Shown one piece after another: positions 50,138 to 58,734 of a stretch of 64,000 nucleotides of DNA (position 1 is its first letter; each line of letters opens with the position of its first letter). The translations under genes and the position numbers were made by a program. Origin of the DNA: Brevibacterium luteolum. GTDB taxonomy: Bacteria > Actinomycetota > Actinomycetes > Actinomycetales > Brevibacteriaceae. The notes under the pieces are model-generated. The model searched no databases. It saw only the letters and a program-made list of their open reading frames with translations, and was not told the DNA's origin. The stretch is taken from the NCBI RefSeq assembly GCF_013004595.1, contig NZ_JABEMC010000007.1:1-64000 (forward strand), read 5' to 3'.

Positions 50138-51427
50138 ATGATCACGACTGCAGACGGCTGGCCGGCGACGGGTGCACGCTCGGTTACCGCCCACATCCGT
50201 GCCGTCGCCGAGGCGGTGGCCGCCCAGGCCAGCGCGCGCACCGCCGGCGGGGAGCGCGTGCGCACCGAAACCCTGCCGCTGGCGGCAGCCGCCGGCCGGG
50301 TGCTCGCCGCTGATGTCACCGCCACCGGAGACCTGCCCGGTTTTGACAACTCCCAGATGGACGGCTTCGCCGTCTGCGCAGCCGACACGCCCGCCACCCT
50401 GCCGCTGGCACCGATGATCCCGGCCGGCCACTGGCCCGACCCGCTGCCGGATGCTCACGCCGCCCCGATCATGACCGGCGCGCCGATCCCCGCCGGGGCC
50501 GATGCCGTCATCCCGATCGAAGACACCGACGCCACGAGCTTCGACGCTGCCGTGACGGCCGGTCAGGTCACCGTGCCCGAGGTGTCAGCCGGGATGTTCG
50601 TGCGTCCCACCGGCTCCGACGCCCGCACCGGGGACCTGCTGCTGGCTGCCGGCACGCGCCTGACCGTCCCGGGGCTCGGCACCATCGCCGCACTCGGACA
50701 GACCGAGGTGGCAGTCCACGCCAGGCCGCGGGCCGTCATCTACACCGGCGGTGACGAAGTGAGCGCCCCGGGCACCACCCCGCTGCGCCCGGGCGCCCTG
50801 TACGACGCGAACCTCACGATGCTCGCCGCCTGGCTGGACCGCAACGGCGTCACCGTCGCCGCCTCCCGGCTCATCTCCGACACCGTCGCCGACTTCGCCG
50901 CCGTCCTCGAAGCCGACGTCGCCGCCCACGCGCCTGATCTCATCATCACCTCCGGCGGGATCAGCGCCGGCCGCTACGAAGTCATCCGCCAGGCACTCGA
51001 AGGGTGTGCGGCCTTCGGATCGGTGACCATGCAGCCCGGCGGCCCGCAGGGCCTCGGAACCCACACCTCGGGCGCAGTCATCATCTGCTTCCCCGGCAAT
51101 CCCGTGAGCACTTGGGTCTCAGCCGAGATGTTCCTCAGGCCAGCGCTCGCCGCCGGCTACCGGTGCACGTCGGCCCACCGCTGGCAGCCGGCGGAGCTGA
51201 GCGGGGACGTCACCCCCTTGGCCCGCCGGGAGCAGATCCGGCGGGGCACCTGGCACACCGACGACACCGGTCACACCACCGCGGCCGCCTTCTCCGGCAC
51301 CGGCTCCCACCTGCTCGCCGGGGCCGCACAGGCCACCGCACTCATCCGCATCCCGGCTGGTGACGAGGTCGTCCCCGCCGGGTCCACCGTCCAGATTCTG
51401 CCGCTTGAGGAGGCCCACGGTGAGTGA
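50138..51427 (+). CDS. moeA: Molybdopterin molybdenumtransferase, MoeA paralogue 2
   Basis: This 429-residue protein has PGFDNSQMDGFAVCAAD, APIMTGAPIPAGADAVIPIEDTD, LLLAAGTRLTVPGLGTIAALG, the MoCF motif TSGGISAGRYEVIR, and CFPGNPVSTWVSAEMFLRP. This is the more canonical MoeA of the two here. It should ligate molybdate to adenylylated molybdopterin. The frame is open 150 codons upstream, but homology begins at ATG 50138 and the -10 box sits directly before it. moaC begins inside its last codons (8-bp overlap). It is divergent from moaA. Confidence 0.9.
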   Translation: MITTADGWPATGARSVTAHIRAVAEAVAAQASARTAGGERVRTETLPLAAAAGRVLAADVTATGDLPGFDNSQMDGFAVCAADTPATLPLAPMIPAGHWPDPLPDAHAAPIMTGAPIPAGADAVIPIEDTDATSFDAAVTAGQVTVPEVSAGMFVRPTGSDARTGDLLLAAGTRLTVPGLGTIAALGQTEVAVHARPRAVIYTGGDEVSAPGTTPLRPGALYDANLTMLAAWLDRNGVTVAASRLISDTVADFAAVLEADVAAHAPDLIITSGGISAGRYEVIRQALEGCAAFGSVTMQPGGPQGLGTHTSGAVIICFPGNPVSTWVSAEMFLRPALAAGYRCTSAHRWQPAELSGDVTPLARREQIRRGTWHTDDTGHTTAAAFSGTGSHLLAGAAQATALIRIPAGDEVVPAGSTVQILPLEEAHGE

Positions 51428-51914
51428 GCTCAGCCATGTCCGCGCCGACGGCACCGCCCATATGGTCGACGTGTCGGACAAGCCGGTGACCGCCCGCACC
51501 GCCGCCGCCGAGGCGGTCGTGGCCACCACCGCCGACGTCGTCGAGCAGATCTTCGCAGGCACCGCCCCGAAGGGCGATGTGCTCGCCGTCGCCCGGGTCG
51601 CCGGGATCATGGCCGCGAAGAAGACCCCCGAGCTCGTGCCGCTGTGCCACCCGCTGCCCATCAGCGGGGTCACCGTCGACTTCACCCGGCTGCCGGCCGG
51701 CGTGCACATCCGCACCCGCGTCAAGACCACCGCGGTCACCGGAGTCGAGATGGAGGCCCTGACCGCCGCCTCGGTCGCGGCCCTGACCGTCTACGACATG
51801 ATCAAGGCTCTCGACAAGGCCGCCGAGATCACCACCACCCGCGTCGTGGCCAAGACCGGCGGCAAGAGCGGCGACTACCACCGCGCCGCTGATGAGAAGG
51901 GAGGCCTCCCATGA
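51420..51914 (+). CDS. moaC: MoaC, cyclic pyranopterin monophosphate synthase
   Basis: This 164-residue protein has the family start LSHVRADGTAHMVDVSDKPVTARTA, the active-site stretch TPELVPLCHPLPISGV, GVEMEALTAASVAALTVYDMIKALDKAAEI, and a terminal KTGGKSGDYHR. It converts the MoaA product into cPMP. I use GTG 51420, which overlaps moeA by 8 bp and gives the normal MoaC length. It overlaps the MoaB-MoaE gene by 4 bp. Confidence 0.93.
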   Translation: MSELSHVRADGTAHMVDVSDKPVTARTAAAEAVVATTADVVEQIFAGTAPKGDVLAVARVAGIMAAKKTPELVPLCHPLPISGVTVDFTRLPAGVHIRTRVKTTAVTGVEMEALTAASVAALTVYDMIKALDKAAEITTTRVVAKTGGKSGDYHRAADEKGGLP

Positions 51915-52951
51915 GCAAGGCTGATGAGTTCGCCTTCCAGCCCGGCCGCCGCATCAAGCGCAAGCCGGACTTCGGCGCCGGCGACTGGGCGGCTGTCATC
52001 GTCGTCTCGACCGCCGCCGCCGAAGGTCGAGCCGCCGATACGACCGGGCCGCTGCTGACCGACTGGCTCACCGGCCACGGCTACCGCGTGCCCGATCCGA
52101 TCATCGTCGCCGACGGAGCCCCGGTGCGCACGGCACTGCAGCGCCTGCTCGTCGACCTGCCGGCAGGCGAGCGCCCGCGGTTCATCTTCACCACCGGCGG
52201 GACCGGCACCAACAGCGACGACACCACCCCCGAGGCGACGGCTGAGTTCATCGACCGGCCCGCCCCCGGGATCATGCACGCGCTGTGGGCCTATGGTCTG
52301 CAGAAGCTCGACGAGGCGATGATGAGCCGCGGGAGGGCCGGGCTGTGCGGGCAGACCTTCATCTGCAACCTTCCAGGCTCACCCGGCGGGGTGCGCGACG
52401 GCATCACCGTCCTCGACTCCGTCCTCCACCACCTGCAGGCACAGCTCGCAGACGTCCGCGACCACGACGACTCCCACCGCCACCCTGCTCAGCCGGCCCC
52501 CGCCTCGGGACCGGCAACCGGAGTCGTCCACACATCCATCACCGAGGACCCTCTCACAGACGACGCCGCCGTTGCGGTCTTGAGCCCGCAGATGGGTGCG
52601 GTCGCGAGCTTCCGCGGGGTCATCCGCAACCACGACTCCGGCCGCGACGACGTCACCGGGCTTGACTACACCGCCCACCCGCAGGCCGGTGAGATCCTCG
52701 CCGCGACCTGCGCGGCAGTCGCCCAGGAGTTCGCGGCTGAGTCCGGTGGGGTGCGGATCTGGGCTGCTCACCGGATCGGCAGCCTTGCCGTCGGTGAGGA
52801 CGCACTCGTGGTCGCGGTCGCCGCCGCTCACCGGCGCGAGGCGTTCGCCTGCTGCGCCGAACTTGTTGACCGGATCAAGGCCGAGGTGCCGATCTGGAAG
52901 CAGCAGCACTACGCGACCGGCGGCCACGATTGGGTGGGGATCGGCTCATGA
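51911..52951 (+). CDS. MoaB/Mog-MoaE fusion protein
   Basis: This is a 346-residue two-domain protein. Residues of about 20-185 match MoaB/Mog (molybdopterin adenylyltransferase): AAVIVVSTAAAEGRAADTTG, FIFTTGGTGTNSDDTTPEAT, and FICNLPGSPGGVRDG. After an Ala/Pro/His linker, residues of about 203-346 match MoaE, the large subunit of molybdopterin synthase: MGAVASFRGVIRNHDSGRDDVTGLDYTAH, HRIGSLAVGEDALVVAV and ELVDRIKAEVPIWKQQ with the conserved Lys. Joining synthase and adenylyltransferase may channel molybdopterin. GGGAGG precedes the ATG. It overlaps both neighbours. Confidence 0.9.
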   Translation: MSKADEFAFQPGRRIKRKPDFGAGDWAAVIVVSTAAAEGRAADTTGPLLTDWLTGHGYRVPDPIIVADGAPVRTALQRLLVDLPAGERPRFIFTTGGTGTNSDDTTPEATAEFIDRPAPGIMHALWAYGLQKLDEAMMSRGRAGLCGQTFICNLPGSPGGVRDGITVLDSVLHHLQAQLADVRDHDDSHRHPAQPAPASGPATGVVHTSITEDPLTDDAAVAVLSPQMGAVASFRGVIRNHDSGRDDVTGLDYTAHPQAGEILAATCAAVAQEFAAESGGVRIWAAHRIGSLAVGEDALVVAVAAAHRREAFACCAELVDRIKAEVPIWKQQHYATGGHDWVGIGS

Positions 52952-54057
52952 GCCACCCCCGCTATGCGCGGCAGATCACCGTCCCCGGTGTCGGGGTCGC
53001 CGGCCAGCATGCGCTCGGCCGGGCGCGCGTGCTCATCATCGGCGCCGGTGGACTCGGATCGCCGGCAGCCCTGTATCTCGCTGCCGCCGGTGTCGGCACG
53101 ATCGGCATCGTCGATGACGATGAGGTCGAACTGTCGAACCTGCACCGGCAGATCCTGCACACCACCGCCGACGTCGGCATCGAGAAGACCGTCTCGGCTG
53201 CCGCGACCGTCAATGCGCTCAACCCCAACGTCACCGTCGAGATGCACCCGATCCGCCTCGACGCCGGCAACGCCTACGAGATCATCAGCGGCTACGACAT
53301 CGTCATCGACGGGGCGGACAACTTCGACACCCGCTATCTCGTCTCCGATGCCACCACGGTCGCCGACATCCCGCACGTGTGGGCCTCGGTGCTGACGACC
53401 GGCGGGCAGCTGAGCGTCTTCCACGCCTCCCGCGGGCCCGTCTACCGCGACCTGCTGCCCAGCCAGCCGGCGCCCGGGGCGATCCCCAGCTGCGCGGAGG
53501 CCGGCGTGCTCGGGGTGGTCCCCGGCATCCTCGGCGTCGCCCAGGCCGGTGAAGCGCTCAAGCTCATCCTCGACTTCGGTCGGCCGCTCATCGGCACCGT
53601 GCTCATCTACGACATCCGCACTGCCGGCTGGGAGCGGCTGCCGCTGCGCGCCAACCCGGCCGTCCGCCGCCCGGCCACCGCCGCCGAGGTGGGTTTCGAC
53701 CTCGTGCCCGCCCTCAACTGCGCCCAGCTGCAGGAGGAGGTCGATGCCCTCGAAGTGCAGGGACGGCCGCTGGTGCTCGTCGATGTGCGCGAACCCTATG
53801 AGACCGAGACCGGGATCATCCCCGGTGCCCGCCTCATCCCGGTCGGCGAGTTCACCCAGAAGTCTCCCGCCGGCAGCGAGGCGGTCGCTGAACTCCTCGA
53901 CGAGGCGAAGTCCTCTGACGCCGAGGTGGTGCTGTACTGCAAGTCCGGCGCCCGCTCCCAGGCCGCCGCCCGTGTCCTCCTGCAGTCCGGCGCCCAGGTC
54001 AAGCACCTCACCGGCGGGATCGACGCCTGGTACAAGCACCTCGACGAGGGGCTGTGA
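52948..54057 (+). CDS. moeB: MoeB/ThiF-like adenylyltransferase with C-terminal rhodanese domain
   Basis: This 369-residue protein activates the MoaD C-terminus. Its E1-like domain (1 to about 245) has VLIIGAGGLGSPAALYLAAAG (ATP binding), LSNLHRQILH, DGADNFDTRYLV and GAIPSCAEAGVLGVVPGILGVAQA. The zinc CxxC pair that normally follows (near PxCxxC) is missing here, where the sequence reads RANPAVRRPATAAE. The C-terminal rhodanese domain (about 270-369) has VLVDVREPYE and the persulfide Cys in LYCKSGARSQAAA, which can supply sulfur. The start overlaps the MoaE stop by 4 bp; the stop overlaps the fdhD ATG by 1 base. Confidence 0.88.
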   Translation: MSHPRYARQITVPGVGVAGQHALGRARVLIIGAGGLGSPAALYLAAAGVGTIGIVDDDEVELSNLHRQILHTTADVGIEKTVSAAATVNALNPNVTVEMHPIRLDAGNAYEIISGYDIVIDGADNFDTRYLVSDATTVADIPHVWASVLTTGGQLSVFHASRGPVYRDLLPSQPAPGAIPSCAEAGVLGVVPGILGVAQAGEALKLILDFGRPLIGTVLIYDIRTAGWERLPLRANPAVRRPATAAEVGFDLVPALNCAQLQEEVDALEVQGRPLVLVDVREPYETETGIIPGARLIPVGEFTQKSPAGSEAVAELLDEAKSSDAEVVLYCKSGARSQAAARVLLQSGAQVKHLTGGIDAWYKHLDEGL

Positions 54058-54905
54058 TGCGCCGGGTCGTCCGCTCCCGCGTCCATCGCTTCGACGCCTC
54101 CGGCGAGGTCCGCGCCCGCGCCGACGCAGTTGCCGGTGAGGAGCCGCTGGAAGTCCGCCTCGACGGTGAGCAGTTCACCGTCACCATGCGCACCCCCGGG
54201 GACGACGTCGAGCTCGTCGCCGGCTTCCTGCTGACCGAAGGCGTCATCACGTCGATGGCTGACATCGTCGAGGTCGACTTCGCCTCGGGACTCGACCCCG
54301 ATGGCAGCCGCAACTACAACGTCGCCGCCGTCCGCCTGCAGCCCGGCGTGTGGGACCGCGAGACCTTCCGAGCCCGCCAGGTCTACACCTCGAGTGCCTG
54401 CGGCATCTGCGGCACCGCCTCGATCGAAGCCGTCCGCAAGGAATCCGCCTACCCTGTCGCCGCGCCGGAACCCGGGTTCATCAGTCCATCCGCAGTGCTC
54501 GCCCTGCCCGAGCTGCTGCGGTCGCACCAGGGTCTGTTCGATTCCACCGGCGGGGTGCACGCGGCAGCCCTGTTCGCCGCTCCCGAGGCGGGGGAGGATG
54601 GCAGGGAACCGGACCTGCTGGTTCTGCGAGAGGACGTCGGCCGGCACAATGCCGTCGACAAGGTCCTCGGCTGGGCACTGGAGCAGAAGCTGCTGCCGGC
54701 TGACCGGGCTGTCCTGCAGGTCTCGGGCCGGGCCTCCTTCGAACTCGTGCAGAAGGCCGCGATGGCCGGCATCCCGGTGCTCTCGGCAGTTTCGGCCCCG
54801 TCAGCACTCGCCGTCGACCTCGGGCGAGAACTCGGTGTCACCGTCATCGGCTTCAACCGCGGTTCCACCTTCAACGCCTACTCCCACGAACAGCGCCTGC
54901 ACTGA
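54057..54905 (+). CDS. fdhD: FdhD, formate dehydrogenase sulfurtransferase
   Basis: This 282-residue protein transfers sulfur from a cysteine desulfurase to the Mo cofactor of formate dehydrogenase. The catalytic pair is in SSACGICGTASIEA (Cys115 and Cys118). Other family blocks are EEPLEVRLDGEQFTVTMRTPGDDVELVAGFLLTEG, REDVGRHNAVDKVLG, and SGRASFELVQKAAMAGIPVLSAVSAPS. The ATG at 54057 shares its A with the moeB stop; a GTG one codon earlier is also possible. No formate dehydrogenase subunit is in the window. Confidence 0.93.
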   Translation: MRRVVRSRVHRFDASGEVRARADAVAGEEPLEVRLDGEQFTVTMRTPGDDVELVAGFLLTEGVITSMADIVEVDFASGLDPDGSRNYNVAAVRLQPGVWDRETFRARQVYTSSACGICGTASIEAVRKESAYPVAAPEPGFISPSAVLALPELLRSHQGLFDSTGGVHAAALFAAPEAGEDGREPDLLVLREDVGRHNAVDKVLGWALEQKLLPADRAVLQVSGRASFELVQKAAMAGIPVLSAVSAPSALAVDLGRELGVTVIGFNRGSTFNAYSHEQRLH

Positions 54906-54934
54906 TTCCAGCAGAGCCGGTGAGACCAGGCCCC

Positions 54935-55795
54935 TCACACCTGAATGTCCAGCCCGATGTCGAGTACCGCAGCCGAATGGGTCAGCCAGCCGGCGGAGAT
55001 GAGATCAACGCCGGTCTCAGCGATCGCCGGTGCCGTCTCGACTGTGATCCGCCCTGAGGCCTCTGCTGTCAGGCGGCCGTCGATGAGCTCCACGGCTTCT
55101 CGCAGCTGAGCTGGCTCCATGTTGTCCAGCAGCACCGCGTCAACACCATCGGAGATCTCCAGCAGCTCGCGCAGCTGATCGAGCGTGTCGACTTCGACTT
55201 CGACGGCGACGAGATGTCCGACCTGGGCGAGCACCTGCTCGACTGCGGCCGTCACGCCGCCGGCCAGCGCGATGTGGTTGTCCTTGATGAGGACCGCATC
55301 GTCGAGCCCGGTGCGGTGGTTCATTCCGCCGCCGCAGCGCACTGCATACTTCTCAACCGCCCGCAGCCCAGGCGTCGTCTTCCGCGTGCAGGCGACTGCA
55401 CACCTCCCGGCGACTGCATCGACGAGGGTCGCCGCGGCAGTGGCGATCCCCGACAGATGTCCGAGGAAATTCAGGGCCACCCGTTCACCGCTCAGCAGCG
55501 CGCGGGCATCGGCGGTGATCGTGGCGATCTCCTCACCAGCACCCACCCGGCAGCCGTCGCCTTTCGAGACCACCACCTCGGCGGCGGGGTCGAGCAGCTC
55601 GAAGGCGAGAGCGGCCAGGTCGAGACCGGCGACCGTCCCAGGCTGGCGGGCGGCAAGGACAGCGCTCGCCCGCATCCCGGCAGGCACCGTCGCCGTCGTC
55701 GTCAGGTCGCCTGCGCGGCCGAAGTCCTCTAACAGCGCATTGCGGACGAGACCTTCGATCATCACCTTCGGCAGCGCAGCCCGCTCACCGGTCAT
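54935..55795 (-). CDS. nadC: Nicotinate-nucleotide pyrophosphorylase (quinolinate phosphoribosyltransferase)
   Basis: This 286-residue enzyme makes nicotinate mononucleotide from quinolinate and PRPP. Signature blocks are [90 protein letters not shown] and a terminal [12 protein letters not shown]. The start overlaps the nadA stop by 4 bp, so the two form one unit. It converges with fdhD at 29 bp. Confidence 0.95.
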   Translation of the reverse strand: MTGERAALPKVMIEGLVRNALLEDFGRAGDLTTTATVPAGMRASAVLAARQPGTVAGLDLAALAFELLDPAAEVVVSKGDGCRVGAGEEIATITADARALLSGERVALNFLGHLSGIATAAATLVDAVAGRCAVACTRKTTPGLRAVEKYAVRCGGGMNHRTGLDDAVLIKDNHIALAGGVTAAVEQVLAQVGHLVAVEVEVDTLDQLRELLEISDGVDAVLLDNMEPAQLREAVELIDGRLTAEASGRITVETAPAIAETGVDLISAGWLTHSAAVLDIGLDIQV

Positions 55796-56769
55796 GAGAT
55801 CGCAAGCATCCGGTCAACGGCGGCGCGGGCGCGGTCGGCGACCTCGGGGTCGATCGTCACCTCGTGCTGCATGCCCTCGAGCGCGTCCCGGATGTTGGCC
55901 AACGAGTTGCGCTTCATGTGCGGGCACAGATTGCACGGCCGGATCATCTCGACGTCGCGGATCTCGGCGGCGATGTTGTCGCTCATCGAGCATTCGGTGA
56001 TGAGCGCGACGCGCTTGGGCCGCTGCTGCGCGACGTGGGCGAGCATCTGCGCGGTCGAACCGGCCATGTCGCTGGCGGCCACGACATCCGGCGGGCACTC
56101 CGGGTGGGCCATGACGAGTACGCCCTCGTGGTCGCGGCGCACCTGTTCGATGTCGGCGGCGGTGAACCGGTCGTGGACCTCGCAGCGGCCCGGCCACGTG
56201 ATGACCTCGACGCCGCAGTCGCGGGCGATGTTCGCCGCCAGGTGCTCATCCGGGATCATGATGACCCGGTCGGTGCCGAGGGACTCGATGACTGCTTTCG
56301 CATTGCCCGAAGTGCAGCAGATGTCCGATTCTGCCTTCACCGCCGCCGATGTGTTGACGTAGGTGACGACGGGAACGCCGGGATTGTCCGCCTTGAGCTG
56401 CCGGACGTCGGCTGCTGTGATCGATTCGGCCAGCGAGCAGCCGGCGCGCAGGTCGGGGACGAGGACGGTCTTCTCCGGATTCAGCAGCTTGGCGGTCTCG
56501 GCCATGAAGTGCACACCGGCGAGCACGATGACATCGGCATCGGCTCTCTCGGCCTCGCGGGCCAGTGCCAGGGAGTCGCCGACGATGTCGGCAACCCCGT
56601 GGAAGATCTCCGGGGTCTGGTAGTTGTGGGCGAGGATGACGGCGTTGCGCTCCTCCTTGAGTCGCCAGATGGCGGCGATGTCGTCTTCCATCGTCGCCCA
56701 CTCGATGCGGGGGATGACGGAGTCGACGCGCTGGTATAGGGCATCGGTGTCGATCGTCACGGTCGGCAT
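55792..56769 (-). CDS. nadA: Quinolinate synthase
   Basis: This 325-residue 4Fe-4S enzyme condenses iminoaspartate with dihydroxyacetone phosphate. The three cluster cysteines lie in [23 protein letters not shown] and [46 protein letters not shown] and VYTHPECPP-like AHPECPPDV blocks are typical. GAAGGAG precedes the ATG. The NrtR box overlaps its promoter. No aspartate oxidase (nadB) gene is present between nadA and nadC or elsewhere in the window. Confidence 0.95.
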   Translation of the reverse strand: MPTVTIDTDALYQRVDSVIPRIEWATMEDDIAAIWRLKEERNAVILAHNYQTPEIFHGVADIVGDSLALAREAERADADVIVLAGVHFMAETAKLLNPEKTVLVPDLRAGCSLAESITAADVRQLKADNPGVPVVTYVNTSAAVKAESDICCTSGNAKAVIESLGTDRVIMIPDEHLAANIARDCGVEVITWPGRCEVHDRFTAADIEQVRRDHEGVLVMAHPECPPDVVAASDMAGSTAQMLAHVAQQRPKRVALITECSMSDNIAAEIRDVEMIRPCNLCPHMKRNSLANIRDALEGMQHEVTIDPEVADRARAAVDRMLAIS

Positions 56770-56800
56770 GCGGCTCCTTCGCTCGGGCTGCCTGAACTTA

Positions 56801-56821
56801 TTATGCTCAGTATGAGCATAA
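56801..56821. promoter_or_regulatory. NrtR operator of nadAC
   Basis: TTATGCTC-AGTAT-GAGCATAA is a perfect 8-bp-arm dyad, 32 nt before the nadA start and overlapping an AT-rich CATAAT -10-like sequence on the minus strand. It matches the palindrome style of actinobacterial NrtR sites. The nrtR gene is immediately upstream, which supports the call. Confidence 0.85.
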
Positions 56822-56867
56822 AGGCGCGAGGGAGCAAACCGGCTGGTCAGCGTGGGTGGGCTGACGG

Positions 56868-57761
56868 TTACTTCACGCGGGGGATCGGCAGCTTGGTGCC
56901 GGCTGCGGCGCGCTCATCGAGGACGCTGCGGCGGAACCGGACGAGTTTGGCGGGCCTGCCACCGGTGCTGGAGGCGACCTGACCGGAGTCCTCGACGAGC
57001 TGCTGCTGGGCCACGAGCCGGCGGAAGTTCTGCGTGTGCAGCTCCTGGCCGGCGATCGCCTCGACAGCAGTCTGCAGACCGGAGAGCGTGAAGGTCTTCG
57101 GGAGGAGTTCGAAGATGACCGGCTGATATTGGATCTTCGAACGCAGCCGGGCGATCCCGCTGGCGAGGATCCGCCGGTGATGCGGAGCCATCGGCCGGCC
57201 CGGCACAGGATCTTCGGCGCCGGCTTCGGGGACGAGCCCGGCCTCGTACAGCAGCTCATAGCGCGCTAATGCCATGTCCGGATGCCACGGCCGGCCGGCC
57301 AGCCCGAAGGCCGCCTCACAGCGCACCCGGCGACCCTCTCCGGCATCCCCGTCAGTCGTCTCCTCGGCCCAACGTCCGAGAGCCGGCGCGATGATCTCGT
57401 CGACGACCACAGTGCCGTCCCTGCGGTCCTCCCAGGGGAAGAACTCGTACCAGCTGCGCCACGCCTCGGCGCCGGGCTCCATCGTCGTCAGCCCGAGATA
57501 GGAGACTTCGAGGGCGGGACCGGAGCCGCGGTTGCGGTCGGCGAAGGTGTAGAGCTGCTCGATGTAGCCGAGCTCGCAGCCAGTCTGGCTCAGCACCCAC
57601 GCTCGCATGCCCTCCTGCATTGAGCGGTGGCTGCGCTGCAGTGGACCGGCCGGCAGCGTGGTGCCGCCGCCGGTGGTGAGGACGAAGGGGACGCCGTCGC
57701 GCACGGCGGTGATGACGGCGACGAGGTTGCCGCTGACGAGGTAGGACTGGCCTGCGCTCAT
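56868..57761 (-). CDS. nrtR: NrtR, Nudix-related NAD regulator
   Basis: This 297-residue protein has an N-terminal Nudix-like domain and a C-terminal winged helix. The Nudix box is degenerate ([33 protein letters not shown]). The winged helix contains [41 protein letters not shown]. NrtR binds ADP-ribose, which releases it from nad promoters. It sits next to nadA with a matching dyad between them. The domain order, the length and the location make this a firm call over an ordinary NUDIX hydrolase. Confidence 0.9.
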   Translation of the reverse strand: MSAGQSYLVSGNLVAVITAVRDGVPFVLTTGGGTTLPAGPLQRSHRSMQEGMRAWVLSQTGCELGYIEQLYTFADRNRGSGPALEVSYLGLTTMEPGAEAWRSWYEFFPWEDRRDGTVVVDEIIAPALGRWAEETTDGDAGEGRRVRCEAAFGLAGRPWHPDMALARYELLYEAGLVPEAGAEDPVPGRPMAPHHRRILASGIARLRSKIQYQPVIFELLPKTFTLSGLQTAVEAIAGQELHTQNFRRLVAQQQLVEDSGQVASSTGGRPAKLVRFRRSVLDERAAAGTKLPIPRVK

Positions 57762-57810
57762 CGTCTCGACTCCCTCTCTGCATGCGGCAGGCGTTCAGGG
57801 CTCCCGGGGT

Positions 57811-58593
57811 CTAACGTGGCACGTCCTCGTTGGGCTGCTCTTCCGGAGCCTCATTGTGCATGCTATCTGAGTGAAGGGGATCGTCGAGATTCCGAGGTGG
57901 CCGGGTCACGCATGATTGGACACCATCGACGTGCTCGTAGAGGCTTTCGGATACTTGCGCCCACATGGGGTCGAGGACGAAATCGATACCTTCGCGACGA
58001 GCGTGCTTTGCTGCAGGAACGAAATCGCTGTCTCCGGAGATCATGATGATCTGATTGACATCTCGTCTTTGAGCCAACGAAGCGATGTCCAAACCGATGC
58101 GCATGTCGACACCCTTTTGTGTGATATCCAAGCCGAAGTCAGTCTCGGCGAGTTCGGAGACGGTAATCTTTTCACTGCACAGGCGTTTTAGGGCTTCGTG
58201 CTTCAAATGGTAGCCGTGTTGGGTTTCGAGCTCCTCACCGCGGCGAAGAGCTACTTTGCGCTTTCGGACGATTGCGGCGAGGAAGTCGGTCATCCATTCG
58301 TATTTGGGAGTCTTGCGCAGATTTACGTTGGTGCGCGTTAAGGGGTGAAAGAGCACTTTGTCCGACGGCGGGCAGTCGTAGTAGAAAATGCGGTATAGGT
58401 GGCTTTGGGATCGTAGTACATGACGAAAGCAGTAAGTGACGAGCTCTTGAGCACGTTGATCCGGTTCCTTGTCGCCAAACAACCGACGTGCGCGCCGCCG
58501 GTAGAAACCACCGTCAACGAGGATCGCTGTGACAATCTCTCGAACGGGAGCTGAAGCAGGCGGCGCGGCCTTTTTCTCTTCGTTGACGCTCAT
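57811..58593 (-). CDS. NYN-domain (LabA/DUF88-like) putative RNase
   Basis: This 260-residue protein has a PIN-like NYN fold: TAILVDGGFYRRR (first Asp, about 24-36), KGVDMRIGLDIASLA and MISGDSDFVPAAKHARREG (acidic residues, about 163-210), then DFVLDPMW. Acidic and Pro-rich ends flank the domain. NYN proteins are predicted or shown metal-dependent RNases, some linked to RNA decay or defence loci. G+C and codon use are visibly lower (about half GC by eye) than in all neighbours, a sign of recent acquisition. ATG 58593 has AGGTGG upstream; a TTG two codons earlier is possible. It stands alone. Confidence 0.8.
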   Translation of the reverse strand: MSVNEEKKAAPPASAPVREIVTAILVDGGFYRRRARRLFGDKEPDQRAQELVTYCFRHVLRSQSHLYRIFYYDCPPSDKVLFHPLTRTNVNLRKTPKYEWMTDFLAAIVRKRKVALRRGEELETQHGYHLKHEALKRLCSEKITVSELAETDFGLDITQKGVDMRIGLDIASLAQRRDVNQIIMISGDSDFVPAAKHARREGIDFVLDPMWAQVSESLYEHVDGVQSCVTRPPRNLDDPLHSDSMHNEAPEEQPNEDVPR

Positions 58594-58734
58594 GTACAAC
58601 CACCTGGTGGAGAATAGTAAAAGCTTCTGTCATCGACAACGCTCCCTATCAGCGGAGGGTCAACGGCAGAAGCTGTTGACGCTAATGTAGCAGTTGCAAC
58701 CCGGGATGACAATGTTCAAACCCAACCTCGTGGA
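58594..58734. other. Lower-GC intergenic segment with long-range dyad
   Basis: CCACCTGGTGG (58600-58610) is a short palindrome over the NYN ribosome site. AGCTTCTG (58622-58629) pairs with CAGAAGCT (58667-58674) around a 37-nt interior that contains a CTCC/GGAG pairing. This could be the OFA transporter's terminator or part of the acquired segment. Confidence 0.35.
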
